A stretch of DNA of 64,000 nt from Congeria kusceri (lineage: Eukaryota; Mollusca; Bivalvia; Myida; Dreissenidae): contig JAPFQT010000155.1 of NCBI GenBank assembly GCA_027627225.1, forward strand, positions 405,001 to 469,000, given 5' to 3'. A program made the translations under genes and the position numbers. A model generated the notes under the pieces. That model had not been told where the DNA came from, did no database searches, and worked only from the letters and a program-made list of their open reading frames with translations. Below are positions 42,564 to 51,508 of the stretch, one piece after another. How positions within the stretch are numbered: position 1 is the first letter of the stretch; the number at the start of each line of letters is the position of its first letter.

Positions 42564-44138
42564 TTAAACAACTTGCAAAATATGTTCTGTGCGACTTGCC
42601 TGTAGTTTGGATTGTTTCAATAGTTCAACGTTCTTAGTAAAAGTTGAAAACGTTTCAGATGTTAAAATGTCAATTGAGCCGAAATCTGAAACAGTTTTAT
42701 CAATTTCGATCTGAGTCCGTTTTGCCAAATCTCCTATGGTACTTCGAAACTCATGTTTTGGCTCGTAAATACGAAAGAATTCTGACATAAGTGTACTGAA
42801 TGAAAATGCGATAACCTGCAAATGAAGTTTAGCTTCATTGGCTTGGCTAGTGAATAACTTCGAAAACATCGAAAGAATGTTAATGTGATTTGCAACACTC
42901 TTAAATGTAATCATAACGTTTTCTAGTATGCATTCAAGTTCCTTCATATTGTATCTTGATGGAGGGTCAACAAAGTACATCTGTACGTTGCCAAAATATA
43001 GACGTTTGAGACTTTGAGCTAAGTTAACAGAGACAGATTTGGACATGTTTAGAAAATATATGATTTCACTGAAAGACGTGTGTCGAAACGTTTCTTTACT
43101 CACAATATGTCCTTTGTGAAGAAATAAACAATGTTGTGAATACAACTCATTCATTTCATCGTTATCGCAAAATGTGTCTCTAAACGATAATAGGTCAAAA
43201 AGACGCATTTTGCGACGCAAAGATATGTGTTCGATTTTAGCGAAATATTCGTCAAATGTTGGATCAGAAGACATCGAGTACAACAGGAGTGGTTTCAAAA
43301 CTTCATCTTTGAAAGATTTAGACATTCTCGTGTAGCCTTCAATATCGTATTGGTAGTTGCCATCATTTGTTATCGAAATACATTCGCGAGGCTTGTTAGC
43401 TGCAATTTCTATCCATTTGTTTCGAAGTTTTGTCTGAAACGGATGATGTCCGGTAGCTGCAAAGAAAACTGTTATAGCCACAGACCAAAGTTCTGAACCA
43501 ATAGGTACTTCGATTTCCACGTTTTCGCCTTGAAGAAGCAATCGAGGAAGGATGAATTCTTTTGTTCCACACAAAAACCCTTTATACGTTAGTGTTTCTG
43601 TGCAAAATTCAGTGGCTAGGCCAAAGTCAGTTAAAATAAATATGTCTCTTCGTTGATCGTATAGTATATTTGCTGGTTTGATATCCCTATGTATAATGTG
43701 AAGATCGTTAACTAGGTAGAACAGAGCATTGCTCAAATGTTTGATCAGTAGGTAAATTCTCTCTTCGGATAATCCAAACATGTTTTCAGTGTAATTGGTA
43801 ACAAGCTCATGAAGAGAACACGCGTACATGTCAAACAAAATGACTTGTTGCTCATCATAAGAGTGTACATATTTGATAACGTTTTCGTGATTAAGCAATT
43901 TTACTCGAGCTAATTCATCATCGTATTCCTGCTGTTTCTTGAAGCTTTTACCAGCATACAATTGCCCGTTTGTATGATGATACCAAATCTGCACATTCCC
44001 GAAACCACCTTTTCCCAACATTGCGGGATGTGTAAACGACCAATACAATACATCAGTGGGCTGAACCTCACCATCGTTTGTTTTTATTGTTTTGGTTGAT
44101 GTTTCGTTTGTTTGTTGTGTTTTTCTTTTGCGATTCAT
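42564..44138 (-). CDS. TBK1/IKK-epsilon-like Ser/Thr protein kinase
   Basis: 524 residues. The kinase domain is complete: Gly-rich loop at 42-49, Lys64, Glu near 75, His150-Arg-Asp-Ile-Lys-Pro-Ala-Asn157, Asp171-Phe-Gly and Gly-Thr-x-Glu at 191-194. It looks like TBK1/IKK-epsilon rather than other kinases: after the catalytic core come Leu-Trp-Ser-Val, Ala-Ala-Thr-Gly-x2-Pro-Phe at 227-234, Arg-Asn-Lys at 239-241, Lys-Pro-x3-Ile-Ser near 249-255, then Phe-x2-Tyr-Phe-Ala before a small ubiquitin-like-sized region and a C-terminal helical scaffold. The activation-loop serine that host TBK1 must phosphorylate appears replaced (F188). It could act as a constitutive kinase or as a dominant-negative partner against STING-TBK1-IRF signalling. 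The subfamily call is by eye. Confidence 0.8.
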   Translation of the reverse strand: MNRKRKTQQTNETSTKTIKTNDGEVQPTDVLYWSFTHPAMLGKGGFGNVQIWYHHTNGQLYAGKSFKKQQEYDDELARVKLLNHENVIKYVHSYDEQQVILFDMYACSLHELVTNYTENMFGLSEERIYLLIKHLSNALFYLVNDLHIIHRDIKPANILYDQRRDIFILTDFGLATEFCTETLTYKGFLCGTKEFILPRLLLQGENVEIEVPIGSELWSVAITVFFAATGHHPFQTKLRNKWIEIAANKPRECISITNDGNYQYDIEGYTRMSKSFKDEVLKPLLLYSMSSDPTFDEYFAKIEHISLRRKMRLFDLLSFRDTFCDNDEMNELYSQHCLFLHKGHIVSKETFRHTSFSEIIYFLNMSKSVSVNLAQSLKRLYFGNVQMYFVDPPSRYNMKELECILENVMITFKSVANHINILSMFSKLFTSQANEAKLHLQVIAFSFSTLMSEFFRIYEPKHEFRSTIGDLAKRTQIEIDKTVSDFGSIDILTSETFSTFTKNVELLKQSKLQASRTEHILQVV

Positions 44139-44201
44139 GATATCTGTACCATATGTGAAATAAACAACAACATATTGGAGTATCTTTGTATACTTTATTT
44201 T

Positions 44202-44624
44202 TCATTTCAAGCAAATACGCTCATAACAAGAACACAAAGCAGCATTTTTTATGTCAGTACATGGTTTTGCATATGCTATTATATTGTCACAAAATTGCGG
44301 AGGTACAATCATTTTCAGCAGCTGATGTTCACTGTTGACATCCATCGCAATTAGTTTATCCACAAAAATCTCAACGCTATACTTTGGATGAACCCAGTAG
44401 AATGTGTTTTCGATTTTGTTGTACTGAGACACGTAGCTGTATGATCGGACAAACACAGCTGATACATTACTTGCATCCATTGAACATATTCTGTTTGAAT
44501 CTATGTTTGCGTTTGATCCAATCTTATAGAAAACTTGAATCGAAGGATTGAGTTTCTGAATGTGAGTCAGATGTTTCACAAAATAGATATCGCTGTCAGT
44601 GGAATATACGTATATAGATTTCAT
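44202..44624 (-). CDS. Hypothetical protein, 140 aa
   Basis: 140 residues. Its ATG at 44624-44622 overlaps the TGA stop of the upstream gene (44623-44621) in an ATGA, so the two may be translated from one message. It is a compact mixed alpha/beta sequence with Cys residues near the C-terminus (Cys-x-Cys and two more within 14 residues). No family is recognised. It is followed by a 63-base gap before the TBK1-like kinase gene on the same strand. Confidence 0.65.
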   Translation of the reverse strand: MKSIYVYSTDSDIYFVKHLTHIQKLNPSIQVFYKIGSNANIDSNRICSMDASNVSAVFVRSYSYVSQYNKIENTFYWVHPKYSVEIFVDKLIAMDVNSEHQLLKMIVPPQFCDNIIAYAKPCTDIKNAALCSCYERICLK

Positions 44625-45280
44625 GTTAACATTTGGCGAACGACTTGATAAATGTTATTGTCAAACTTTCCCTGACTATATTTCGATTTAAGGCAGTCAT
44701 GCTTTAATATATAAAATCGTTTCGTTGAGATTTCAATAACAATGTTATGTACACAACATGTCACAAATCTAGCGACCGAGTTAATGGCTGGCTTATAACG
44801 CAAATTATTGATTTGAAGTACAGAATTTGCTTTCTCACACTCTTCTGTCAGCTGTTTTACGTGTAAGAATTGGTACATTTGCAAGAAACAGTGATTTAGA
44901 ACATCCAATGTTGTCTTGGGCGTATGTAACACTGCTTTCTTTTTCCGAGGTTTAATGACCAACAACGGATATTGTGCGATTCCCAAATATTTTTCATACG
45001 TTGAACCAGTTAGTTCAAAACATTTCAGGAGCGTAGTCATAATGTCCTCGGGTGTACTCGTTGCAAAATTATCAAGGTTCGATACAAATTTCGTCTTGTC
45101 AAAGGTCATGTGTAAGTCATCGATACTTTTGAGAAGAACATATTGGACATCTTCCGTAATATGTTTTCTTACTGACTGAAACAAATGCAAATTCATTCGT
45201 ATGCCATTGAGCGATGGGTCATTGATGACTTCGATGTGCTTATCTTTTATTGGCACAAAATAGAAGTAGTATACAGCCAT
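44621..45280 (-). CDS. Hypothetical protein, 219 aa
   Basis: 219 residues from the ATG at 45280. The first strand (Val-Tyr-Tyr-Phe-Tyr-Phe-Val-Pro) and later helices suggest a compact soluble fold with no signal peptide. It overlaps the next gene by four bases. It is divergent from the metallophosphoesterase gene at 45379, with a 98-base gap for promoters. Function unknown. Confidence 0.65.
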   Translation of the reverse strand: MAVYYFYFVPIKDKHIEVINDPSLNGIRMNLHLFQSVRKHITEDVQYVLLKSIDDLHMTFDKTKFVSNLDNFATSTPEDIMTTLLKCFELTGSTYEKYLGIAQYPLLVIKPRKKKAVLHTPKTTLDVLNHCFLQMYQFLHVKQLTEECEKANSVLQINNLRYKPAINSVARFVTCCVHNIVIEISTKRFYILKHDCLKSKYSQGKFDNNIYQVVRQMLT

Positions 45281-45378
45281 GCCTATACCGTTGTGGTGGT
45301 TATTACACTTGTGGCGTTAATAATGTTAATAGTCAACCCCTATCAAAATCACACAACGAAGTCAGTATTTGTCAGACA

Positions 45379-46377
45379 ATGCCGAGCAATGATCTGAGAA
45401 CGATGCTGCCAAAGTTTGCAGTAGATCTAGATCGAATATTTGACCGATATGAACAAGTATATATTTTGGGAGACTTGCACGACAACGAAGGCATACTTAA
45501 AACGTTTATACTTGAAAACAACATCGGTTTCATAATCCAGAGAGACGATGAAACAGACGTCACTGATATAGGAAATTTCTACTTGAAGCCACGAGTGTTA
45601 CTTGTTTTTCTCGGAGACGTTTTGTACAAAACAGAAGGATGCTTCAAAAGCGTTATGCGATTCATTCTGAACAACAAGAGCAATTGTTTACTGTTATTGG
45701 GGAACAATGAAGTGAAATTCGTCTACGAACACATTCATCTGTTTTTGGAAGTAGCTGAGAAGTTTATCCCCAAATGGAGATTCTTCTCTATGCTGAGTGC
45801 AAAACAATCAAATCAAAATTTCAAACTGGTAAGCATGATTTACTCGCTGGTTGAATGGTATAGATTCGGATGCAATGATAAGCTACGAAGAGAATGGACT
45901 TGGTTCTATGAGTGTGTTCTGAAAGACTATCAGTCAGACAAAAACAACTGCGAAAATTTGATGATTCTAATGTATATTCTGACGGAGAGTATCATTGTTG
46001 GATATTCGAACAAGCTGAAACTCGTACTTGTACACGCTGGCCTCAACCCACTGAGAAAACTCAACAAACAAAGAACATCAGATATGTGCAACATCCGAAA
46101 CGTAAAAAAGACATCGACACCCTGGTTTCGCTGTTACCGGAATTTCAACTTCACGGTGTTGTTTGGACACTGGAGCGCTTTGACAACGAGAGAAAGTACA
46201 ATCAAACCATTTGTGTTTCAAAACGCCATTTGTTTGGATACTGGATGTTGTCATACAAACATCTTGAGCTATATTTCACTTTATCCACATACTTTGTCAG
46301 GCAATGCATGTTTCCAAAATTTACGTACTATTGCGACAAGCAATGGTTATTCATTTTGTGAAATTGCTATCAAATGA
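45379..46377 (+). CDS. Calcineurin-like metallophosphoesterase (PPP-type)
   Basis: 332 residues from the ATG at 45379; the frame continues upstream to 45250 but would overlap the divergent gene. Metal-binding motifs of the PPP/ApaH fold are in order: Gly30-Asp-Leu-His-Asp, Gly-Asp-Val near 79-81, Gly-Asn-Asn-Glu near 108-111, His-Ala-Gly near 219-221 and Gly-His-Trp near 262-264. These would hold two metals and hydrolyse phosphoprotein or diadenosine polyphosphate. The usual Gly-Asn-His-Glu has Asn in place of His, the proton donor, and the Asp-Arg-Gly after the second motif is missing, so activity may be reduced or of the ApaH type. It may antagonise the neighbouring kinase. The end overlaps the next gene by 31 bases. 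Confidence 0.78.
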   Translation: MPSNDLRTMLPKFAVDLDRIFDRYEQVYILGDLHDNEGILKTFILENNIGFIIQRDDETDVTDIGNFYLKPRVLLVFLGDVLYKTEGCFKSVMRFILNNKSNCLLLLGNNEVKFVYEHIHLFLEVAEKFIPKWRFFSMLSAKQSNQNFKLVSMIYSLVEWYRFGCNDKLRREWTWFYECVLKDYQSDKNNCENLMILMYILTESIIVGYSNKLKLVLVHAGLNPLRKLNKQRTSDMCNIRNVKKTSTPWFRCYRNFNFTVLFGHWSALTTRESTIKPFVFQNAICLDTGCCHTNILSYISLYPHTLSGNACFQNLRTIATSNGYSFCEIAIK

Positions 46378-47489
46378 TGGAATAAATCTAAAAATCGTTT
46401 ACTATACAGTGGTTTGTTGTTTTGTTCAAGATAAACACACCATAAGTCTTGTCTTTCGTAGAAGTACAGAGTGTTTGCTTTCAAAATATATTCGCCAGTA
46501 ATCGAAGACACGGTTCCACGTTCTGCCCGTTTTATAGATAAGTTCGGATATCGTTTTTTGAGGATCAAAAACAGAACTGTCAAAGTTTGTATTTTTTGCA
46601 AACGTGGAATAATATCGTCGCTGAATATCTCGCCTATATCACTGACACAATGCTTTACAAAGTTAGCCACAGTTTGAGATTTGTTCACATTTTGAAACTT
46701 TACGGTATTGTAAAACAAACTCAGAATGGTATCAGTTCCGTTTAGGATGGATTCGTTTTTGTAGTAAAACTGTTCCATAAACTTATTGAACGCATACACC
46801 GTATTAAGACGTTTTGGTAAGCTATACACTCCTGGTAAAAACAAAAGGTTAAAACAGTGTTGCTTGTGCTTATTATTCAAGCAATCTTTGATGGTGAAAC
46901 CGAACAAACAATCCGATGTGTTGTAGGAATCAAGGCAAATTTCCTGTCCTAACTGTACTATAGTCGTTGCGAAATTCTGTAACACGTTTTCAGTAACAAA
47001 ACATTGATGCAAAAAGTTCTTGATGAATGGAGATATTAGTTTGGGAGCATAGAGCCATCCGTACTCTTGTATGGCTTCGCGAAACTTTTTCTCCTTTTCG
47101 TGCTCACGAACTGATTTTTGAGCACTCATGAAATTTTTCATTTTTCGCTTTACGTTAACGAACGAATCCTGTCCATCAGTATCTTCTTCAATGCGACACT
47201 GAATCTTGTCCTCATTATTGATTGTTTCAAGAAGGGTTGCTGTCGTGTTTTGTTGCACGAAATATGGGTTAACGAACTGTTTGTCAAAGACGTAATCGTT
47301 GTTTTGCTTGATTAGGTTCATGGCAAATGTTGACATACTTTCATCATTGTTGCCGATTGAAGAGTAAAATTTGTCGTCCAACGAGTTGAAGGATTGGCAG
47401 GTCTTAGTATTCAAAGCATTGAGTTCACTGTTATACGAAATGAGATACTGATCTAAGAAGGTGGTGTTAAGTTGTTGCAATTGCTCCAT
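46347..47489 (-). CDS. Hypothetical protein, 380 aa
   Basis: 380 residues from the ATG at 47489. It is mostly helical, with a highly charged segment near 115-140 and a hydrophobic middle (about 195-225) that does not form a clear membrane helix. No signal peptide or catalytic motif is visible. It is convergent with the phosphatase gene (31-base overlap) and divergent from the gene at 47564. Function unknown. Confidence 0.65.
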   Translation of the reverse strand: MEQLQQLNTTFLDQYLISYNSELNALNTKTCQSFNSLDDKFYSSIGNNDESMSTFAMNLIKQNNDYVFDKQFVNPYFVQQNTTATLLETINNEDKIQCRIEEDTDGQDSFVNVKRKMKNFMSAQKSVREHEKEKKFREAIQEYGWLYAPKLISPFIKNFLHQCFVTENVLQNFATTIVQLGQEICLDSYNTSDCLFGFTIKDCLNNKHKQHCFNLLFLPGVYSLPKRLNTVYAFNKFMEQFYYKNESILNGTDTILSLFYNTVKFQNVNKSQTVANFVKHCVSDIGEIFSDDIIPRLQKIQTLTVLFLILKKRYPNLSIKRAERGTVSSITGEYILKANTLYFYERQDLWCVYLEQNNKPLYSKRFLDLFHHLIAISQNE

Positions 47490-47563
47490 TGATTAAGGAA
47501 AAAAAGTATAAACGCATAGATACGTTTGTGTATGTGTATATATACAAATAAAAACATCCAACC

Positions 47564-47923
47564 ATGTCGCACGAAAAGGATATCGAAGCAGCAAGAAACT
47601 TTTTAGGCACTGGTCCAGAGTCACTTTCATCAGTTAGTGAGCCACCGCACAAAAAATCGAATAAAAAACGAACAGCTGAAGAAAAGCACGAACAACGAGA
47701 ACTTACAATGTCTGTTGATAAAGACTACTGTCAAACGCTTGTACAACTTGTCAAAAAGCCAAACTCCAATCTAAAGGAAAAGTTTGAAGAACTATTTCGA
47801 TTTCGATTTGGAATCGAGCCAGTTGTTGAGAAAGATATTCAACTTCAATCGGTTCTCAATCGCGAAAACATTTCCAACAAGGATTGGATGCTCATCACAC
47901 AAAAACATTTCAACGAATTCTAG
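47564..47923 (+). CDS. Hypothetical basic protein, 119 aa
   Basis: 119 residues from the ATG at 47564, behind a TATA-like stretch (TATATATAC near 47537). The N-terminal half is Lys/Glu/Ser-rich and disordered with a Lys-Lys-x2-Lys-Lys-Arg nuclear-type signal near 31-36; the C-terminal half is helical. No signal peptide. Small capsid or tegument protein is possible by size but unsupported. A 147-base gap follows before the large glycoprotein gene, in which I see nothing but AT-rich sequence. Confidence 0.6.
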   Translation: MSHEKDIEAARNFLGTGPESLSSVSEPPHKKSNKKRTAEEKHEQRELTMSVDKDYCQTLVQLVKKPNSNLKEKFEELFRFRFGIEPVVEKDIQLQSVLNRENISNKDWMLITQKHFNEF

Positions 47924-48070
47924 TCAAAAGCAGCACAGGAACGGATTGTTTCGATAAAGAAATTACACTTGAAACTCAAAATGTCAATTGCTACGAGACG
48001 CTTTGTCCAGGGCCATTGATTGCTGACTGAAATGGGTTAACGAATTTTGAATCAACTTTTTTGTATTAAC

Positions 48071-51058
48071 ATGCAATGTACAAAGAATAAACACGTATAT
48101 GCAAGTATGATTGTCTTGTTAGCTTTTTTATCGTTCGTGTACTACACTAGCGCTATTAAATCACATCAGTTTCATTTTTCCGGTGGCAATGTTGTTTACG
48201 GCAATGTACCACATTTAGTTCATATTGTAGGTTATTGGCACATCAATAAATTAGACCCGAACTTTCATCCATTGCTTGAAGCTGGATACGATCCAGATAC
48301 TGATTTGAAAGGGAATTTGTATGTCTGTAAAACGAATATTGAACGCAAATATAGGTTAATTAACGAAGGTGCAGAAAGTGACAAACAGAAGAAAATAAAC
48401 CAAATGATTATGCAATCCAAGACGAGTGAACGATTCGGGGTCATAAGTCCGTATATCAATGTTAGTGGTTGTGATGTCTTGATGACAGCGGATCACGAAA
48501 TCCACTATAATCAACCAGAACTTCCCCAGAAAAAAGTAAAGCGATTCTCGTTCCATCACAACTTTACAGTACATGAACCACTGTTATTTGTTGACGCGTG
48601 GGGGGTTGCAACATTTCAATATAGATCAAAAGAATCCGATTCGTTGAAAATGAAGTACTGTGAAAACGATGATTCTTCGTTCCCCGTTATATTTAACAAG
48701 AGACCAGTGTGCCCGCGACCTGCCCTTAAGTCGATAATTACAGATGATGGAAGATTAACAGTTTATAAACCAAACATTCTTTCGGTGCAGAAAAAAGCAC
48801 ACCAATGCTTTGTTGAGTATACGTACATTCACACGTATGGTCATGTTATATGGAATGAACCATTGGTGAAAAAAGTATGGCCAATGAGTGTTGAAGATTG
48901 TATGTTTTGGATCGAGCACAAAACATGCAGAATACCAAATTTGCATGGCGGTAGCGATTTGGATCCTGTTTATGATTTTAACCCAGCTTTGATACAGATA
49001 ACCCCATCAAGACTCGCAACAACAAACAAAATCACAATAAAACACGATCTCTGGGGCACACATAAGTACAGAATTGCTAATTGCATAGTTGATACAGGGT
49101 TCGTTAGAACTAGACCACCATTTCAAACACTCATTACTCCGTGGGGAATTATACCGAACGACTATTTGTATAAGTCGAATTATACTCGTGAGGGTGGTGA
49201 GGTCGTTGTGTGGGAAGCGTTTAAAAAAGAAGATATTTGCAATTATGTCCCTATGACCTCTCTACAGGCTACACGAATAACATACAATTCCAAAGATTAT
49301 CTAGAGCAAGATCCACATCTCGGAGCAACTGAAATGTATCAGTGGGTTTCGGATGCAGAAAAGAGTGTGTACGTAAGCGATAATACACAAATCACCACCG
49401 TCGAACTTTACAACTGCATAGAAAAAGAAGAAAACCAAACATTGTACACTATAAACAACGGTATAATACTGTCTTGGGAAAATGGAGTTAAAATGGATAG
49501 CGATGACGAGGATTCGTTATTTGGAACGAGCGACAAAATGTACCATCCTCATTCCGCTTATCTTGATCTTACGCTTAGAATTGATGAATCCTGTAACGAC
49601 GATGATGATTGCGGTGATTTCTTGAGTGATGTAGGAAGCAACGAGCCGTTTCAAAAATCAAAATCATGCGATCAAAACGCGGATCCCAAATGCAGGCAAA
49701 GTTATTCGATCGAGAAATTAAAAGAAGAAATCGGTCGTTCAAAATCGCTAGAAAAGAAAGTAGTTTTCAACAAAAGCTTAGGGGTTGAAGACAACAATTT
49801 AACACCTCTGTTTAGCACGGTCTACTATATTCAATACAAATGGGAAGAGTATCAGAAACAAGATATTATACGCCGTGCACAGACCTGGTGTGAAAACCAA
49901 CAACATTTGTATGACATTCAACTGCTGTTAGCTAGAATTTCACCATCAACTATTGTTTCGTCTTATCTTAACAGACCCGCACAAGCAACTTCGATCGGTA
50001 ATGGTGTATACTCGACACATTACTGTCAGACGATTGAGCAGTTTATTGTAGTTGATAGTTTAATCGTGAATAATACTGAACAAGCACCTTATTTGGCTGG
50101 AAAGACATTTGCTGATGTGTATGCGTCTGCTGGAGTTACAATATCACCGAGATTATGTTTTACAATGCCAATTGTTGTTTTCAAAAACAGTCACTCTGTA
50201 GACGATTGGAAAATTGGCCAACTACAACCCGATCAATCAATATCTACTATAAGTTATCCTTACATCGAAGAATGTAAATTTGGTCGGTACTTATTTCACT
50301 TGGTAGATGCTCATATTCACGTATTTCAAAACTACAAGAGAATCAGCATTACACCGATTGAAGTTTTGTATAATCACGCTTCAAGAATAAGAGAGTCACA
50401 CGATCATTTGAACAAACTGAAAAACAACGAAACTACAAACCGCAACCAGATAGACCCGTTACTTGAAAGTACAGAATTCATTGACATTTTTACGAAACAA
50501 GATGTTCAAAAAATAAAGCCGATGGTTCTCGGTTTTCAAAATACTGAACTGTATTCATATCATCAAAAACGGCGCGTCATATCGAGTTTAGAAGATCTTT
50601 TTGTATATGCAAGTGAAGAGCGGTTTAACGATCGCGTTCTAACAGCTTTAACAACAGGATTTTTATCAGACTCATACGGTAGTGGAAATTGGTTTAAGGA
50701 TGTCGTGAATGAAATTGGTAACGGCTTGAAAATAATAACCGATGTTGGAGCTGGTGTCATAGGACATGCCATAGGCAGTGCTGGCGGATTATTTGGAAAA
50801 TCGCTAGGGACATTAGACCAAGCCCTAGGTTCTGCGGCAGATTTTGTAAGCGGTGGGTTAATGCAGATTTTGCTGCCTATAGCAGCCATAGCTGTTTTGG
50901 CATTTTTCGGGTACCTATTCATGAAGAAGAAACTTATGTCTGACGACGATGAGACGCATTACCAAAGTTATCAAAACATGCCACCACCTAGCTATCGACA
51001 ATGCGGTAATATGAGACGTCGGTATAACTCTTGCAGTGAATTTCAGACCGAGTTTTGA
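48071..51058 (+). CDS. Large type I membrane glycoprotein, fusion-protein candidate
   Basis: 995 residues from the ATG at 48071 (a TTG lies upstream in frame). There is a signal peptide (about 1-34), a large Cys- and Tyr-rich ectodomain with many sequons, and near the C-terminus a Gly/Ala-rich hydrophobic stretch (about 880-925) immediately before the transmembrane helix (about 930-953). A Gly-rich membrane-proximal region before the anchor is the pattern of herpesvirus gB, and length is similar to gB (about 900). A Lys-Lys-Val-Lys-Arg site near 154-158 could be cut by furin. The 40-residue tail has Pro-Pro-Ser-Tyr, a PPxY motif that can recruit NEDD4-type ligases. gB identity is inferred only; structure prediction would test it. 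Confidence 0.7.
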   Translation: MQCTKNKHVYASMIVLLAFLSFVYYTSAIKSHQFHFSGGNVVYGNVPHLVHIVGYWHINKLDPNFHPLLEAGYDPDTDLKGNLYVCKTNIERKYRLINEGAESDKQKKINQMIMQSKTSERFGVISPYINVSGCDVLMTADHEIHYNQPELPQKKVKRFSFHHNFTVHEPLLFVDAWGVATFQYRSKESDSLKMKYCENDDSSFPVIFNKRPVCPRPALKSIITDDGRLTVYKPNILSVQKKAHQCFVEYTYIHTYGHVIWNEPLVKKVWPMSVEDCMFWIEHKTCRIPNLHGGSDLDPVYDFNPALIQITPSRLATTNKITIKHDLWGTHKYRIANCIVDTGFVRTRPPFQTLITPWGIIPNDYLYKSNYTREGGEVVVWEAFKKEDICNYVPMTSLQATRITYNSKDYLEQDPHLGATEMYQWVSDAEKSVYVSDNTQITTVELYNCIEKEENQTLYTINNGIILSWENGVKMDSDDEDSLFGTSDKMYHPHSAYLDLTLRIDESCNDDDDCGDFLSDVGSNEPFQKSKSCDQNADPKCRQSYSIEKLKEEIGRSKSLEKKVVFNKSLGVEDNNLTPLFSTVYYIQYKWEEYQKQDIIRRAQTWCENQQHLYDIQLLLARISPSTIVSSYLNRPAQATSIGNGVYSTHYCQTIEQFIVVDSLIVNNTEQAPYLAGKTFADVYASAGVTISPRLCFTMPIVVFKNSHSVDDWKIGQLQPDQSISTISYPYIEECKFGRYLFHLVDAHIHVFQNYKRISITPIEVLYNHASRIRESHDHLNKLKNNETTNRNQIDPLLESTEFIDIFTKQDVQKIKPMVLGFQNTELYSYHQKRRVISSLEDLFVYASEERFNDRVLTALTTGFLSDSYGSGNWFKDVVNEIGNGLKIITDVGAGVIGHAIGSAGGLFGKSLGTLDQALGSAADFVSGGLMQILLPIAAIAVLAFFGYLFMKKKLMSDDDETHYQSYQNMPPPSYRQCGNMRRRYNSCSEFQTEF

Positions 51059-51106
51059 CAACGTTTGTCTCGATAAAAATGTATATATGTATGTGACTAT
51101 TCACAA

Positions 51107-51445
51107 ATGCCAAACTCAACAATGGCTAGTGAATCGCAAGACGATACCAGCTCAGTTCTATCAAAGCTATTCCCAATGGTCGAGCATGAATTGGAAACAA
51201 CATCTCAAACCAAAGTTGGTATATTCACGGCTGGCGATGCAATTGCGAACAATGCCTTGATTATGTATCGACATCTTGTTAACGCACTCCAAGCGTTAGA
51301 TGAATATTTGAATAACTGTGATGCTGACAATAAAACTCACGGAATCTGTTCCGATATAATCAACGATATATATGATTTCCAAGAACAAACATCGCATTTG
51401 TACAACAGCTCGACAGAAATGATAAACACAATCAACACCAAATAA
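51107..51445 (+). CDS. Hypothetical helical protein, 112 aa
   Basis: 112 residues from the ATG at 51107. A TATA-like box (TATATATG near 51082) would put the transcript start close to 51110, in which case the in-frame ATG at 51122, with A at -3 and G at +4, is used and the protein is 107 residues. It is a helical, heptad-like sequence with few Cys and no signal peptide. It sits between two extracellular-protein genes on the same strand. Function unknown. Confidence 0.55.
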   Translation: MPNSTMASESQDDTSSVLSKLFPMVEHELETTSQTKVGIFTAGDAIANNALIMYRHLVNALQALDEYLNNCDADNKTHGICSDIINDIYDFQEQTSHLYNSSTEMINTINTK

Positions 51446-51491
51446 CTCACGAAATATGTATTTAGCTATATGTATGCTTTAATACGTGTTC

Positions 51492-51497
51492 AATAAA
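51492..51497 (+). terminator. AATAAA polyadenylation signal
   Basis: AATAAA 47 bases after the stop of the gene ending at 51445 and just before the ATG at 51509. Confidence 0.5.
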
Positions 51498-51508
51498 TCG
51501 TGTGAACA

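Noticed and set aside
45250..45378. Upstream extension of the phosphatase frame
   Set aside because: It would overlap the divergent gene at 44621-45280, and the conserved fold begins after the ATG at 45379.
50563..50922. 119-codon minus-strand frame inside the large glycoprotein gene
   Set aside because: It mirrors the Gly/Ala-rich pre-anchor region and gives a Pro/Ala/Ser-rich shadow.
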